From NCBI RefSeq assembly GCF_014712225.1, contig NZ_JACXBW010000001.1, positions 62,001 through 126,000 on the forward strand: 64,000 nucleotides of DNA, in the 5' to 3' direction. Positions 43,874 through 51,786 of the stretch are shown one piece after another (the stretch's first letter is position 1; each line of letters opens with the position of its first letter). The notes beneath the pieces are model-generated. The model was given only the letters and a program-made list of their open reading frames with translations, was not told where the DNA came from and did no database searches. This DNA is from Pseudarthrobacter sulfonivorans (GTDB taxonomy: Bacteria > Actinomycetota > Actinomycetes > Actinomycetales > Micrococcaceae). Made by a program: the position numbers and the translations under genes.

Positions 43874-45397
43874 CTACGCGGGCCGGGAAGCGCCTTCCGG
43901 GGCCTCCCCGGCCACCGCAGGCGCCGGTCCTGCACCCCAGCCGTCAACGGCCTTTGGCTTGGCGAAGAACAGTGCCACAGCCGCGCCGAGCAGGATGACG
44001 GCCGCCGGCAGCATGATGGACTGGCCCATCGCCGTCGAGAATCCTTCATGGAGGGCCTCAGGCAGGGCTCCCCCGAACGACATGGGACTGGCGCCCTCTG
44101 CACCCCCGGGCGCGGCGGGCAGTTCGGCAGCCAGCCTGGATTGGATCAGCACGGCGATTGCGGCACTGCCCAGCACCGCGCCGATCTGCCGGGTGGTGTT
44201 GTAGACGCCTGACCCGGCACCGGCCTGGCGCGGCGGGAGGTTCCGCGTCGCGGTGGTACTCAGCGGAGCCCAGATCCCGGCGTTGGCGAACCCCAGCACG
44301 GCGCTGGGGAGCAGGAAGAGCCAGATGGGGGTGTCCGGGTGCATCAGTGCCGAGTTCCAGAAGAGGGCCACGGCCATCAGGACCAGACCGGTGGCAGTGA
44401 TGTACTTCGGATTGACGCGGTCAATGATCTTGCCCACGACCGGCGCAAGACCGCCGGAAATCACGGCCATGGGAACCATCATGAGTGCCGACTGGGTAGG
44501 CGTCAGGCCGCGGACCACCTGGTAATAGAAAATCAGGGGCAGGCTAAAGGCTGTGACCGTGAAACCCACGGTGGTGATGCCAATATTCGCGAGCGAGAAA
44601 TTGCGGTCCCTGAAGAGTGCCAGGGGCAGTAGCGGCTCACCCTTGTTGAACCGCTGCCAAAGAACGAACACCACGAGTACGGCAAGGCCAGCAATGATGA
44701 GTCCCCACACCGTGATAGGCCCGCTGATGGTCCCCCAGTTGTAGGTCTCGCCTTCCTGGATTCCGAAAACCAGCAGAAAGAGGCCGACGGCGCTGAGTAG
44801 GACGCCGGGGATGTCGAATTTGTGCGGGTGGGTGCTGAGGGACGGCACGAACCGCCACGCAAGGATGAACCCGACGACGCCCACCGGTATGTTGATGAAG
44901 AAGATCCACTCCCAGCCCAGGCCATCCACCAGGACGCCGCCCAGGATTGGGCCCACTAAAGTGGCCACACCCGCTGTGGCGCCCCAGATGCCCATCGCGG
45001 CACCGCGCCTGTCCGGTGGAAAGATCCGCGTGATGACGGCCATGGTTTGCGGGGTCATGATGGCGGCACCGAGGCCTTGGAGTACCCGGGCCATGATGAG
45101 CGTCTGGACGTCACCGGAGAGTCCGCACCACAGCGAGGCCAGGGTGAAGACCACCAGGCCGGCAAGGTACAGGCGCTTCGGCCCGAAGCGGTCGCCCAGC
45201 CTGCCCGTGATGAGCAGCGGGACCGCGTAGGCAAGCAGGTACGCGCTGGTCACCCAGATCACCGAATTGATGTCGGTGTTCAGGCCTTCCATGATCCGGG
45301 GATTGGCCACGGAGACGATGGTGGTGTCGATCAGGATCATGAAGAACCCGATCACGAGGGACCAAAGGGCGGGCCAGGGCCTTGCGACATTCTCCAA
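43874..45397 (-). CDS. MFS drug-efflux transporter, DHA2 (EmrB/QacA) type
   Basis: The 507-aa integral membrane protein has about 14 transmembrane helices. Motifs typical of the 14-helix family are present: GRLGDRFGPKRLYLAG (motif A) and ARVLQGLGAAIMTPQTM (motif B). It would export drugs or metabolites with proton antiport. It starts at a TTG 2 bp after the ankyrin gene stop, so it is the third gene of a YgfZ-ankyrin-MFS operon. Confidence 0.9.
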   Translation of the reverse strand: MENVARPWPALWSLVIGFFMILIDTTIVSVANPRIMEGLNTDINSVIWVTSAYLLAYAVPLLITGRLGDRFGPKRLYLAGLVVFTLASLWCGLSGDVQTLIMARVLQGLGAAIMTPQTMAVITRIFPPDRRGAAMGIWGATAGVATLVGPILGGVLVDGLGWEWIFFINIPVGVVGFILAWRFVPSLSTHPHKFDIPGVLLSAVGLFLLVFGIQEGETYNWGTISGPITVWGLIIAGLAVLVVFVLWQRFNKGEPLLPLALFRDRNFSLANIGITTVGFTVTAFSLPLIFYYQVVRGLTPTQSALMMVPMAVISGGLAPVVGKIIDRVNPKYITATGLVLMAVALFWNSALMHPDTPIWLFLLPSAVLGFANAGIWAPLSTTATRNLPPRQAGAGSGVYNTTRQIGAVLGSAAIAVLIQSRLAAELPAAPGGAEGASPMSFGGALPEALHEGFSTAMGQSIMLPAAVILLGAAVALFFAKPKAVDGWGAGPAPAVAGEAPEGASRPA

Positions 45398-45399
45398 GT

Positions 45400-45849
45400 T
45401 CAGTTTCCCAACAGTTCGAGGATTTCGGTGCGGGCGAACATCTGCGCCGCCGCGCGCGCCGAGGGTGTGCCGGCGTCCGGATCAGCACCGGCCTCCAGCA
45501 GGGCTTTGGCGACGTCCGTGTACCCCTTGAAGGCGGCGCCGGCCAGCGGCGTCTGGCCGCGGTCGTTTGCCTTGCCGGCCTCCGCCCCGTGCTGGAGGAT
45601 CAGCCGCACCGTTTCGGCGTGGCCATGGTAGGCGGCCAGCATCAGGAGGGAGTCCCCGGCGGCGTTGGTCATGGAAGCCGGGGCGCCGGCGTCCAGGTAC
45701 GCCCGCAGCAGCCCGGTATCTCCGTCCCGGGCGGCCTGGAAGAGTTTCGCTGCCAACGCGAGGGTTTCCTCGTCCGGCGCTTGGGTGCCGGGCGGTGTGG
45801 AGGTCGTGGAGCCAGGCGTCGTGGAGCCAGGCGCGGAGTTTTCGGTCAT
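45400..45849 (-). CDS. Ankyrin-repeat protein, 149 aa
   Basis: Likely a protein-interaction module in the cytoplasm. After a Thr/Ser/Pro-rich N-terminus (~35 aa), three ankyrin repeats are visible: DGDTGLLRAYLDAGAPA, GDSLLMLAAYHGHAETVRLILQHGA and GQTPLAGAAFKGYTDVAKALLEAGADP. Its ATG shares a base with the ygfZ stop (TGATG), so it is translationally coupled. Bacterial ankyrin proteins of this size often protect against oxidative stress, but no specific role can be assigned. Confidence 0.9.
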   Translation of the reverse strand: MTENSAPGSTTPGSTTSTPPGTQAPDEETLALAAKLFQAARDGDTGLLRAYLDAGAPASMTNAAGDSLLMLAAYHGHAETVRLILQHGAEAGKANDRGQTPLAGAAFKGYTDVAKALLEAGADPDAGTPSARAAAQMFARTEILELLGN

Positions 45850-46931
45850 CAGCGGGTCCCCCTGAGGAATCCTGTCTGGCGCCCGACTACCTGACCGGCG
45901 TCGGGGGCAACAATCACTTCCTGGGCGGCGGTGTAGGGTTCCTCGCCGTCCAGCACGGTCAGCATTTCATCCGGCGCCACGGACCGCTTGATGACAGCCA
46001 GGGCAACGGGACCCATTTCGTAGTGCTGTGCCACGGAGGTGACTGTCCCTACTTTCCGCTCGCCGAGCAGGACCTGGCTGCCCGGTGCAGGCATGGTGTG
46101 CTGGGACCCGTCCAGCTGCAGGAAGACCAGGCGCCGCGGCGGGTGCCCCAGGTTGTGCACCCGCGCGATGGTCTCCTGGCCCTTGTAGCAGCCCTTCGCC
46201 AGGTGCACGGCGGTGCGGAGGAGGTCCAGTTCGTGCGGAATGGTTTTGTCGTCGGTTTCAGCGCCCAGCCGGGGGCGCCAGGCGGCGATGCGGAGGGCTT
46301 CGGCGGCCATCATCCCGGCCAGCGGCCGGTCCCCCACCGTCTGTTCCAGTTCGGCGGCAGGCACCAGGTACTCGATCCACGGCCGTTCCAGGCCGGGGTG
46401 TCCTTCTTCGGGGACCACCGCATACGAGTAACCCCCGGCACCCACGTGCGGCCACGGATCGCGCCAGGCGAGCAGCCCGGCCCAGTCCGCTACTTCCTTG
46501 GTGGACCCGAGCACTGCCCAGTCGCCGGAGACGTCGCTGATTTCCACCCGGAGCGTGAACTTCATCTTGTTCAGCCACTCGGCCAGCGGGCCAGCCTCTG
46601 CGGCCTCGACGATCAGCCAGGTGGTCCCGCCGTCGTCCACTACCCGGGCGTCAAACTCTATCCGGCCCTGGACGCTGAGCAGGAGCAGCTCGCTCGATTC
46701 CCGCGGCTGCAGGCCGGTGACCTGCTGGGAGGACAGGGTGTTCAGCCATGTCAGCCGGTCCGGACCGCTGACGGTCACCACGCCGCGGTGGGAAAGGTCG
46801 ACGACGGCGGTTCCGGCTGCGAGCGCGCGCTGCTCGCGCAGCGGCTCACCGTAGTGGGCGGCGACGCCGGCGTCCGCGCCGGCGGCCTCGACGGCGCCAG
46901 GGCGCGACAGGAGTGGGCTAGGGGTAGTCAT
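45849..46931 (-). CDS. ygfZ: YgfZ/GcvT-like folate-binding protein
   Basis: YgfZ proteins bind tetrahydrofolate and help Fe-S cluster assembly or repair. The 360-aa protein has the diagnostic KGCYKGQET motif (about residue 240; consensus KGCYxGQE) and an N-terminal GcvT-like fold (GVVTVSGPDRLTWLNTLSSQ). It is the first gene of an operon with the ankyrin and MFS genes. Confidence 0.92.
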   Translation of the reverse strand: MTTPSPLLSRPGAVEAAGADAGVAAHYGEPLREQRALAAGTAVVDLSHRGVVTVSGPDRLTWLNTLSSQQVTGLQPRESSELLLLSVQGRIEFDARVVDDGGTTWLIVEAAEAGPLAEWLNKMKFTLRVEISDVSGDWAVLGSTKEVADWAGLLAWRDPWPHVGAGGYSYAVVPEEGHPGLERPWIEYLVPAAELEQTVGDRPLAGMMAAEALRIAAWRPRLGAETDDKTIPHELDLLRTAVHLAKGCYKGQETIARVHNLGHPPRRLVFLQLDGSQHTMPAPGSQVLLGERKVGTVTSVAQHYEMGPVALAVIKRSVAPDEMLTVLDGEEPYTAAQEVIVAPDAGQVVGRQTGFLRGTR

Positions 46932-47027
46932 ACAGGCGGCAACGTCCTTTAGTCAGTGAGTATTCCGTTGGGGCCACCCCCGCCGGGTTCCCTGGCCGAG
47001 CTTGCGAGGTCAGGGTGCGGGTGGGGA

Positions 47028-47750
47028 TTAGCGGTATTCCGGGTTTTCGAAATCGAAGCGCGTGCCGGCTTTCCATTCTTCGGGAAGGTTTCCGTACGCG
47101 GGAATCCCGCCGGCGTCCTTGAGCATCCGGGCAAGGTGCAGCAGGTTCCAGGTCATGAAGGTGGTGTTGCGGTTCGTGAAGTCGGACTCCGGGCCGCCGG
47201 AGCCCTCGTCCAGGTAGCTCGGCCCCGGGCCCACGGGCCCGATCCAGCCGGCGTCCGCCTGGGGCGGGATGGTGAAGCCGATGTGCTGCAGGCTGTACAG
47301 GACGTTCATGGAGCAGTGCTTGATGCCGTCTTCGTTGCCGGTGATGAGGCAGCCGCCCGCTTTGGGGTAGAACGCCCACTGGCCTCTGCTGTTGAGTTGG
47401 CCCGAGTGGGCATAGAGCCGCTCAATGAGCTTCTTGGTCTGTGAGGAGTTGTCGCCAAGCCAGATCGGACCGGCCACCACCACAATGTCCGCTTCGTCAA
47501 CAGCCGGGTACAGTGCCGGCCACTCATCGGTTGTCCAGCCGTGCTCGGTCATGTCCGGATACACGCCGCTGGCGATGTCATGATCCACTGTCCTGATCAC
47601 CCGCGTGCTGACGCCCTGTTTTTCCATGATGAGGCGGCTGACCTCAATGAGACCCCCGGTGTTGCTGGATTCCGGGGACCTCTTCAGCGTCCCGTTGAAA
47701 TACAGCGCCTTCAGGTCGCTGTAGTCGGTGGTGTTCTGCGGTGCCGCCAT
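47028..47750 (-). CDS. Flavodoxin-fold NAD(P)H oxidoreductase
   Basis: Predicted FMN-binding reductase of the flavodoxin/NADPH-dependent FMN reductase superfamily. The 240-aa product has an N-terminal strand-loop KALYFNGTLKRSPESSNT that fits the FMN phosphate loop, and AGPIWLGDNSSQTKKLIERL as the second FMN loop. ATG at 47750 was chosen for GGGGAG 4 nt upstream. Physiological substrate unknown. It is a stand-alone gene. Confidence 0.85.
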   Translation of the reverse strand: MAAPQNTTDYSDLKALYFNGTLKRSPESSNTGGLIEVSRLIMEKQGVSTRVIRTVDHDIASGVYPDMTEHGWTTDEWPALYPAVDEADIVVVAGPIWLGDNSSQTKKLIERLYAHSGQLNSRGQWAFYPKAGGCLITGNEDGIKHCSMNVLYSLQHIGFTIPPQADAGWIGPVGPGPSYLDEGSGGPESDFTNRNTTFMTWNLLHLARMLKDAGGIPAYGNLPEEWKAGTRFDFENPEYR

Positions 47751-47789
47751 GATGCTCCCCTGGTTCACTGGCGCGGGCTGACCCGTGCG

Positions 47790-47812
47790 GACTGGGCTGT
47801 GGAAGCCCAGTC
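47790..47812 (-). terminator. Hairpin downstream of the nitrobindin-like gene
   Basis: A perfect 9-bp stem GACTGGGCT/AGCCCAGTC with a GTGGA loop lies 30 bp after the stop at 47842. No T tract is present. Confidence 0.5.
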
Positions 47813-47841
47813 TACTGATGGTCAGTGAAACAGGAGCCGGG

Positions 47842-48456
47842 TCAGGAGACTTTCTTCAGGAAGGCAGACGCGTGCGCTTCAAGGCCGCTGCCGGGCGTCG
47901 AGGCGCCACCCGTGGCGACGTCCCAGCGCCAGAGCAGGTTGCCGTCCACCAGGCCGAAGATGCGCGTGGCGGCGCTGTAGTCCTTCGAATGGCTTCCGCG
48001 CATCACCATATCGGTGGTGAGCTGGATCTGGGGGCCCTTGATCTGCCCGTAATAGAGCTCGGAGATGCCGCCGGGGTGCGCGATGGACACCGAGATGTCG
48101 AAGCCGCCGTCCTTGTTGCGCAGGGCTTCGACCTCGTCGGCGCTCTTGAGCGCCGGCACAATGTCGGCCGGGATCAGGCCCGGGCCGCCGTCGGCGTCCA
48201 GCTGTTTGCGTTCAAGCGCCCAGAAACCGGTCTCAACCGTGAGCGGCCTAAGGCGCGTTCCGTCGTCGTCCGTCAACCAGCTCTCCGCACGGTACTGCAG
48301 GTACGGCAGGCCGTTGTGTGTGAAGGAGACGTGCTGGACGAAGTGTTCCGAATCCTCATCCCCGCTGCCGAGCCGGCCGCTGCCCTCCCACTCACCAATG
48401 AGCCAGGAAAGCGGAACAAGTTCCGGTGTCAGGTCTGTAGGAATCTCTATCGGCAC
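47842..48456 (-). CDS. FABP-family nitrobindin-like protein
   Basis: Nitrobindins are heme beta-barrels that bind NO or isomerise peroxynitrite. The 204-aa product has the signature LIGEWEGSGRL (consensus GxWxGxG) near residue 20 and a C-terminal His in LEAHASAFLKKV that fits the proximal heme ligand. It starts at a GTG with TGAGG upstream. It is longer than minimal nitrobindins (~165). Confidence 0.88.
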   Translation of the reverse strand: MPIEIPTDLTPELVPLSWLIGEWEGSGRLGSGDEDSEHFVQHVSFTHNGLPYLQYRAESWLTDDDGTRLRPLTVETGFWALERKQLDADGGPGLIPADIVPALKSADEVEALRNKDGGFDISVSIAHPGGISELYYGQIKGPQIQLTTDMVMRGSHSKDYSAATRIFGLVDGNLLWRWDVATGGASTPGSGLEAHASAFLKKVS

Positions 48457-48494
48457 AACAATTACCTCAGGAAATCGCTAGCTGCGGGACGGGT

Positions 48495-48608
48495 TTACTT
48501 CTGGCCTTTGAAGAGGCGGTAAACCACAAAGCCGGCAAACCAGGCCATGGAAAGGCTGGCGACGCCGAGCAGGACAAGGAAGAAGATTTCAAATGCAAGT
48601 ACGGACAT
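48495..48608 (-). CDS. Small membrane peptide, 37 aa
   Basis: The frame encodes MSVLAFEIFFLVLLGVASL and continues with a second half-hydrophobic segment and a basic end (VVYRLFKGQK). One or two membrane helices are expected. Support for a real gene: TAGGAT (48615-48620) lies exactly 6 nt before its ATG, the same leaderless spacing as neighbouring genes. Function unknown. Confidence 0.7.
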   Translation of the reverse strand: MSVLAFEIFFLVLLGVASLSMAWFAGFVVYRLFKGQK

Positions 48609-48614
48609 GATGCC

Positions 48615-48620
48615 ATCCTA
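48615..48620 (-). promoter_or_regulatory. Leaderless -10 box of the 37-aa peptide gene
   Basis: TAGGAT on the minus strand, 6 nt before the ATG. Confidence 0.55.
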
Positions 48621-48624
48621 ACCG

Positions 48625-49437
48625 TTAGTAGATGAGTAGTTTGTCTATGAAGTAGGCGAGGGAACCCACAGCGGACACGGGTGCCAGACCCATGCTAAGG
48701 GCCGCGGCGAGATTCAGCGGAGCCCCGCGGAGTGTGACGAGCCGGCGGAAGCTGACCAGGACAGCGCCAACCACCACGCCGAAGATCGCGGCGGGCAACA
48801 CGGCAAGGTCGGAGAAGACCAGCCCTGCGAGCGGTCCCGCAAGACCCGCCAGGACGATGCCCAGCGGAGCAACCACCCTGTCCGGCCAGCGGATGAGCCC
48901 GGCGAACAGAGCCACGGCGGCACTGATGGCTGCCACCAGCATCATTTCGCGGACCCCGTTGAACCGGGCACCGGCTATCCATCCGGCGCCGAGGCAGGAG
49001 AGGAGCACCCCGGCGCAGCAGCCCAGCGTGGATTCCAGCCGCTGGGCCTGGCCGGTGCCGCGAATGAGCTGCACCACAAAGACGGCCATCATCCCCAGCG
49101 CCATGAAGGCGGGTGTCCAGTCCAGGAAACCCGGCGCCGGGACCAGGCCGGCGGCGATTGCGGATCCGACGCCAGGCAGGGCAATGACAGCGGCAAGCGT
49201 CTTCTTCGCCGGAATGCGGAGGAAATGGGGCCAGCCGACGCCTACCGCCACAGCAATGGCACTGGCGACGCCAACGAGTGCCTCCGGCGAGACGTACACG
49301 CCAACAATGATGGCTACGAGCCCCGCCACGCCTATCAGGCCAATGACCCAGGAGCCCAGCGACCGCGCCGGGGCCCGTTCTTCCCCGCTCACGCTGATCC
49401 CAGCCCTTCCGGTCCGCCGTTTCGACACTGCACTCAA
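48625..49437 (-). CDS. Polytopic membrane protein, 270 aa
   Basis: Function not recognised. After ~27 polar residues ([21 protein letters not shown]) there are about eight hydrophobic helices. Start is a TTG (49437) or a GTG 9 bp later (MSKRRTG). A TATAGC on the minus strand at 49458-49463 is a possible -10. The 37-aa peptide gene follows within 17 bp, but has its own -10 inside this gap. Confidence 0.8.
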   Translation of the reverse strand: MSAVSKRRTGRAGISVSGEERAPARSLGSWVIGLIGVAGLVAIIVGVYVSPEALVGVASAIAVAVGVGWPHFLRIPAKKTLAAVIALPGVGSAIAAGLVPAPGFLDWTPAFMALGMMAVFVVQLIRGTGQAQRLESTLGCCAGVLLSCLGAGWIAGARFNGVREMMLVAAISAAVALFAGLIRWPDRVVAPLGIVLAGLAGPLAGLVFSDLAVLPAAIFGVVVGAVLVSFRRLVTLRGAPLNLAAALSMGLAPVSAVGSLAYFIDKLLIY

Positions 49438-49569
49438 TTCGCTGCATTCCCATTCTGGCTATAGCCCGGCGGCTTGCCCTCCGCGGGAGGGCATTCTGCC
49501 CCACGGCTCAATCCTGCCTTATATGACTCGGATATGTCGCAAAACGAAGGTCCGCAGCGGCGGAATCCC

Positions 49570-49597
49570 TGTTCGCGGGAACACCGTTCGGTATACT
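49570..49597 (+). promoter_or_regulatory. Candidate glnR promoter with overlapping palindrome
   Basis: TATACT (49592-49597) is a good -10. Upstream, TGTTC-GCGG-GAACA (49570-49583) is a perfect 5+5 inverted repeat overlapping the -35 position, so it could be an operator. A ~140-nt leader without a reading frame precedes the glnR ATG. Nothing else is seen in the 49438-49738 gap. Confidence 0.45.
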
Positions 49598-49738
49598 CAA
49601 AGTTCAGCTATGCTTCCTGCAACGGTTGCCGGCCGGACAGATGTTTTGCCGGCCCAAGATCGTGGCAGTGAGCTGGTTCCAGCCGGTGAAAACCCGGTTC
49701 AGTCGCCCGAAGATGCGCGGACGCCCCTTGGAGGAACA

Positions 49739-50437
49739 ATGTCGCACATCCTGCTATTGACGAACAGCACCGGGTCATCGGTGGACATTCTGCCTGCCCT
49801 CGAATTACTGAATCATCGCGTGCACATCCTCGCCGCTGAGCCCACCGCCCTGCTGGAGACTGATCCGTGCGACATCGTGCTGCTGGATGCCCGCAAGGAC
49901 CTGGTGGGCGCCCGTTCCCTCACGCAGTTGCTGAAGGCAACCGGGTTGAGCGCACCGCTTGTCCTGATCCTGACCGAAGGCGGCATGGCTGCCGTTTCTT
50001 CGGCCTGGGCTGTGGACGATATTGTGCTCGACTCCGCTGGTCCGGCCGAGGTGGAAGCACGCATCAGGCTCTCGGTGGCAAGGGCAGTTCCCGAACAGGA
50101 CGATGCTCCCACGGAGATCCGGGCAGCCGGGGTGGTTATCGACGAGGCCAGTTACACGGCCCGCGTCAACGGCGCACCGCTGAACCTGACATTCAAGGAG
50201 TTCGAACTCCTCAAGTACCTGGCCCAGCACCCCGGCCGCGTCTTCACCCGCCAGCAACTGCTCACCGAGGTTTGGGGCTATGACTACTACGGCGGCACCC
50301 GGACCGTTGATGTCCATGTCCGCCGCCTCAGGGCCAAACTCGGGGCGGACCACGAAAACCTGATCAGCACGGTCCGCAACGTCGGCTACCGCCTCACCCT
50401 GGTGCGGCAGCAGGAGGACGAGCTGACGGAAGCCTGA
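49739..50437 (+). CDS. glnR: GlnR-type nitrogen regulator (orphan OmpR-family response regulator)
   Basis: GlnR controls nitrogen assimilation genes in actinobacteria. The 232-aa protein starts [21 protein letters not shown] and closely follows the layout of Streptomyces GlnR, including [29 protein letters not shown] and [19 protein letters not shown]. The winged helix ends [12 protein letters not shown]...TVRNVGYR. A receiver Asp is present ([10 protein letters not shown]) although GlnR is atypical and has no adjacent kinase. GGAGGAACA precedes the ATG. mshD follows, as in mycobacteria. Confidence 0.92.
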   Translation: MSHILLLTNSTGSSVDILPALELLNHRVHILAAEPTALLETDPCDIVLLDARKDLVGARSLTQLLKATGLSAPLVLILTEGGMAAVSSAWAVDDIVLDSAGPAEVEARIRLSVARAVPEQDDAPTEIRAAGVVIDEASYTARVNGAPLNLTFKEFELLKYLAQHPGRVFTRQQLLTEVWGYDYYGGTRTVDVHVRRLRAKLGADHENLISTVRNVGYRLTLVRQQEDELTEA

Positions 50438-50458
50438 CAGCCGGCATCCGGAATTAAC

Positions 50459-50499
50459 ACAACAGCCCCGGACCACCTCAAGTGGTCCGGGGCTGTTGT
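50459..50499. terminator. Strong two-way terminator between glnR and mshD
   Basis: A perfect 18-bp stem (arm ACAACAGCCCCGGACCAC; loop CTCAA) lies 21 bp after the glnR stop. It would end glnR on the plus strand and the candidate small RNA on the minus strand. Confidence 0.93.
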
Positions 50500-50593
50500 T
50501 GCATATTTCGTGGAGGACATACGGGTCGAACGTATCGAGGCCACCCCACTGGTGGATCCCCCTCGCTCCCGCCAGTCTCCTGCCGGGTGAGGT
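50459..50593 (-). ncRNA. Candidate structured small RNA
   Basis: On the minus strand a consensus-like promoter (-35 TTGATG 50621-50626, 17-bp spacer, -10 TATAGT 50598-50603) precedes ~133 nt with no reading frame, ending at the strong hairpin 50459-50499. The body can form a tidy three-way junction: P1 GGAGAC (50575-50580) with GTCCTCC (50512-50518); P2 CGAGG (50561-50565) with CCTCG (50536-50540), capped by CCACC/GGTGG; P3 ATACG/CGTAT (50519-50523 with 50531-50535) with the 7-nt loop TTCGACC. P2/P3 and P3/P1 abut with no unpaired bases. I do not recognise the family. Start and end are inferred. Confidence 0.55.
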
Positions 50594-50597
50594 ACCG

Positions 50598-50626
50598 ACT
50601 ATACGTAACTGCCGGGGCACCATCAA
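50598..50626 (-). promoter_or_regulatory. Promoter of the candidate small RNA
   Basis: TTGATG, 17 bp, TATAGT on the minus strand: one of the best sigma-A-type matches in the window. No protein gene lies downstream on that strand before the terminator. Confidence 0.7.
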
Positions 50627-50653
50627 ATCGGGGCACGTTCCAGTCCGGACGTA

Positions 50654-50659
50654 TAGCCT
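50654..50659 (+). promoter_or_regulatory. Leaderless -10 box of mshD
   Basis: TAGCCT ends exactly 6 nt before the mshD ATG at 50666. No ribosome binding site is visible there. Confidence 0.6.
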
Positions 50660-50665
50660 AGCCTC

Positions 50666-51637
50666 ATGAGTCCTGCGCACCCGGAAAAATGGCCCGTCCT
50701 CGTTGTCCACGGCGGTGTGGACGAGCAATTGCAGAAGGATTGCCTGGGGCTCCTCGCCGCCGCCGAGGAATCCGACGGCAACCCTTCGCTTTCCGAGCAG
50801 ACAGTGGTAACACTCCGCGCCGGGGATTCCGCCGAGCACTCGCTCCTGACCCTGGCCCTTTACGCCCCGGACGAGGACTCAGACCCTTCCTCCGGCCAGG
50901 ACCTGGCCGGGTTCGCGGTGGTGGTGGAGGAAGCCGACGGCAGCGGCGTGCTGGAGATTGCAGTCCACCCCAGCTACCGCAACCAGGGCGTGGCGGACCG
51001 TCTGGTAGGTGCATTGAAGTCCGAGCGGGGTTTGGACGGCCTGAAGGCGTGGTCGCACGGCAACCACGAGGCGGCAGCGGACCTTGCCGCCCGTTACGGC
51101 TACGGTCCGGTGCGGGAGCTCTGGAAGATGAGGCTGACCACCGCCACCGCTGAACTGCCCGACGTCGGCCTTCCGGACGGCGTTACGCTCCGCGCCTTCG
51201 TGCCGGGCAGGGATGAGGACGGATGGCTTGCAGCGAACCGCACCGCCTTCGCCCATCACCCGGAACAGGGTTCGCTGACCCGTGCGGACCTCGATGCCCG
51301 GATGGCCGAGGACTGGTTTGATCCCGCCGGCTTCCTGCTTGCCGTGGACGCGGAGGGCCAACTGCTGGGTTTCCACTGGACCAAGGTCCACCCACGGCAC
51401 GGCGCGCACCCGGCGATCGGTGAAGTGTATGCGGTGGGAGTCACCCCGGCCGCGCAGGGCAGGGGCCTGGGCAAAGCGCTCACTGTTGCCGGGATCAGGT
51501 ACCTGCAGGGCCTGGGGCTGCACGCCGTCATGCTGTACACGGACGCGGACAACGCGCCGGCCGTCGCCCTCTACCGTGGCCTGGGTTTCACGCGCTGGGA
51601 CATGGACGTCCAGTACGGGCCTCTGACCACGGCTTAG
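50666..51637 (+). CDS. mshD: Mycothiol synthase (mycothiol acetyltransferase)
   Basis: MshD acetylates Cys-GlcN-Ins in the last step of mycothiol synthesis. The 323-aa protein has two GNAT domains. The first has HPSYRNQGVADRLVGAL; the second has the diagnostic NRTAFAHHPEQGSLT, WFDPAGFLLA, LGFHWTKVHP and the acetyl-CoA loop AAQGRGLGKALTVAG. Length is typical. Its presence supports actinobacterial origin. It is downstream of glnR, with a candidate small RNA gene between. Confidence 0.95.
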   Translation: MSPAHPEKWPVLVVHGGVDEQLQKDCLGLLAAAEESDGNPSLSEQTVVTLRAGDSAEHSLLTLALYAPDEDSDPSSGQDLAGFAVVVEEADGSGVLEIAVHPSYRNQGVADRLVGALKSERGLDGLKAWSHGNHEAAADLAARYGYGPVRELWKMRLTTATAELPDVGLPDGVTLRAFVPGRDEDGWLAANRTAFAHHPEQGSLTRADLDARMAEDWFDPAGFLLAVDAEGQLLGFHWTKVHPRHGAHPAIGEVYAVGVTPAAQGRGLGKALTVAGIRYLQGLGLHAVMLYTDADNAPAVALYRGLGFTRWDMDVQYGPLTTA

Positions 51638-51695
51638 GTTCGCCTCGGGTGAGTTATCCCACTCGCCGGACGAAAGGCCCCCGCTTGCCGTAAGT

Positions 51696-51715
51696 ACAGG
51701 GTCCGCGGACCCTGT
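51696..51715. promoter_or_regulatory. Perfect 20-bp palindrome upstream of ppk
   Basis: ACAGGGTCCGCGGACCCTGT, 59 bp after mshD and 72 bp before ppk. It could be an mshD terminator (8-bp stem, CGCG loop, then TTTGATTGT) or an operator for ppk. Confidence 0.5.
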
Positions 51716-51786
51716 TTGATTGTAAGGTTGGTAGGGAACCGCGCCGGCCGTGGGCCAGCATCAAGCGCCAGGTAAGAGGAGACACC

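Noticed and set aside
49570..49583. LexA (SOS) box before glnR
   Set aside because: The repeat reads TGTTC-N4-GAACA; the actinobacterial SOS box has the opposite order (GAAC-N4-GTTC).
48692..49738. N-terminal extension of glnR by ~350 aa
   Set aside because: The frame is open but runs antisense to a membrane protein gene. The GlnR family start and a GGAGGAACA ribosome binding site place the start at 49739.
50512..50580. tRNA gene (T-arm-like ATACG-TTCGACC-CGTAT)
   Set aside because: No 7-bp acceptor pairing, D-arm or anticodon arm can be drawn; treated as part of a different structured RNA.
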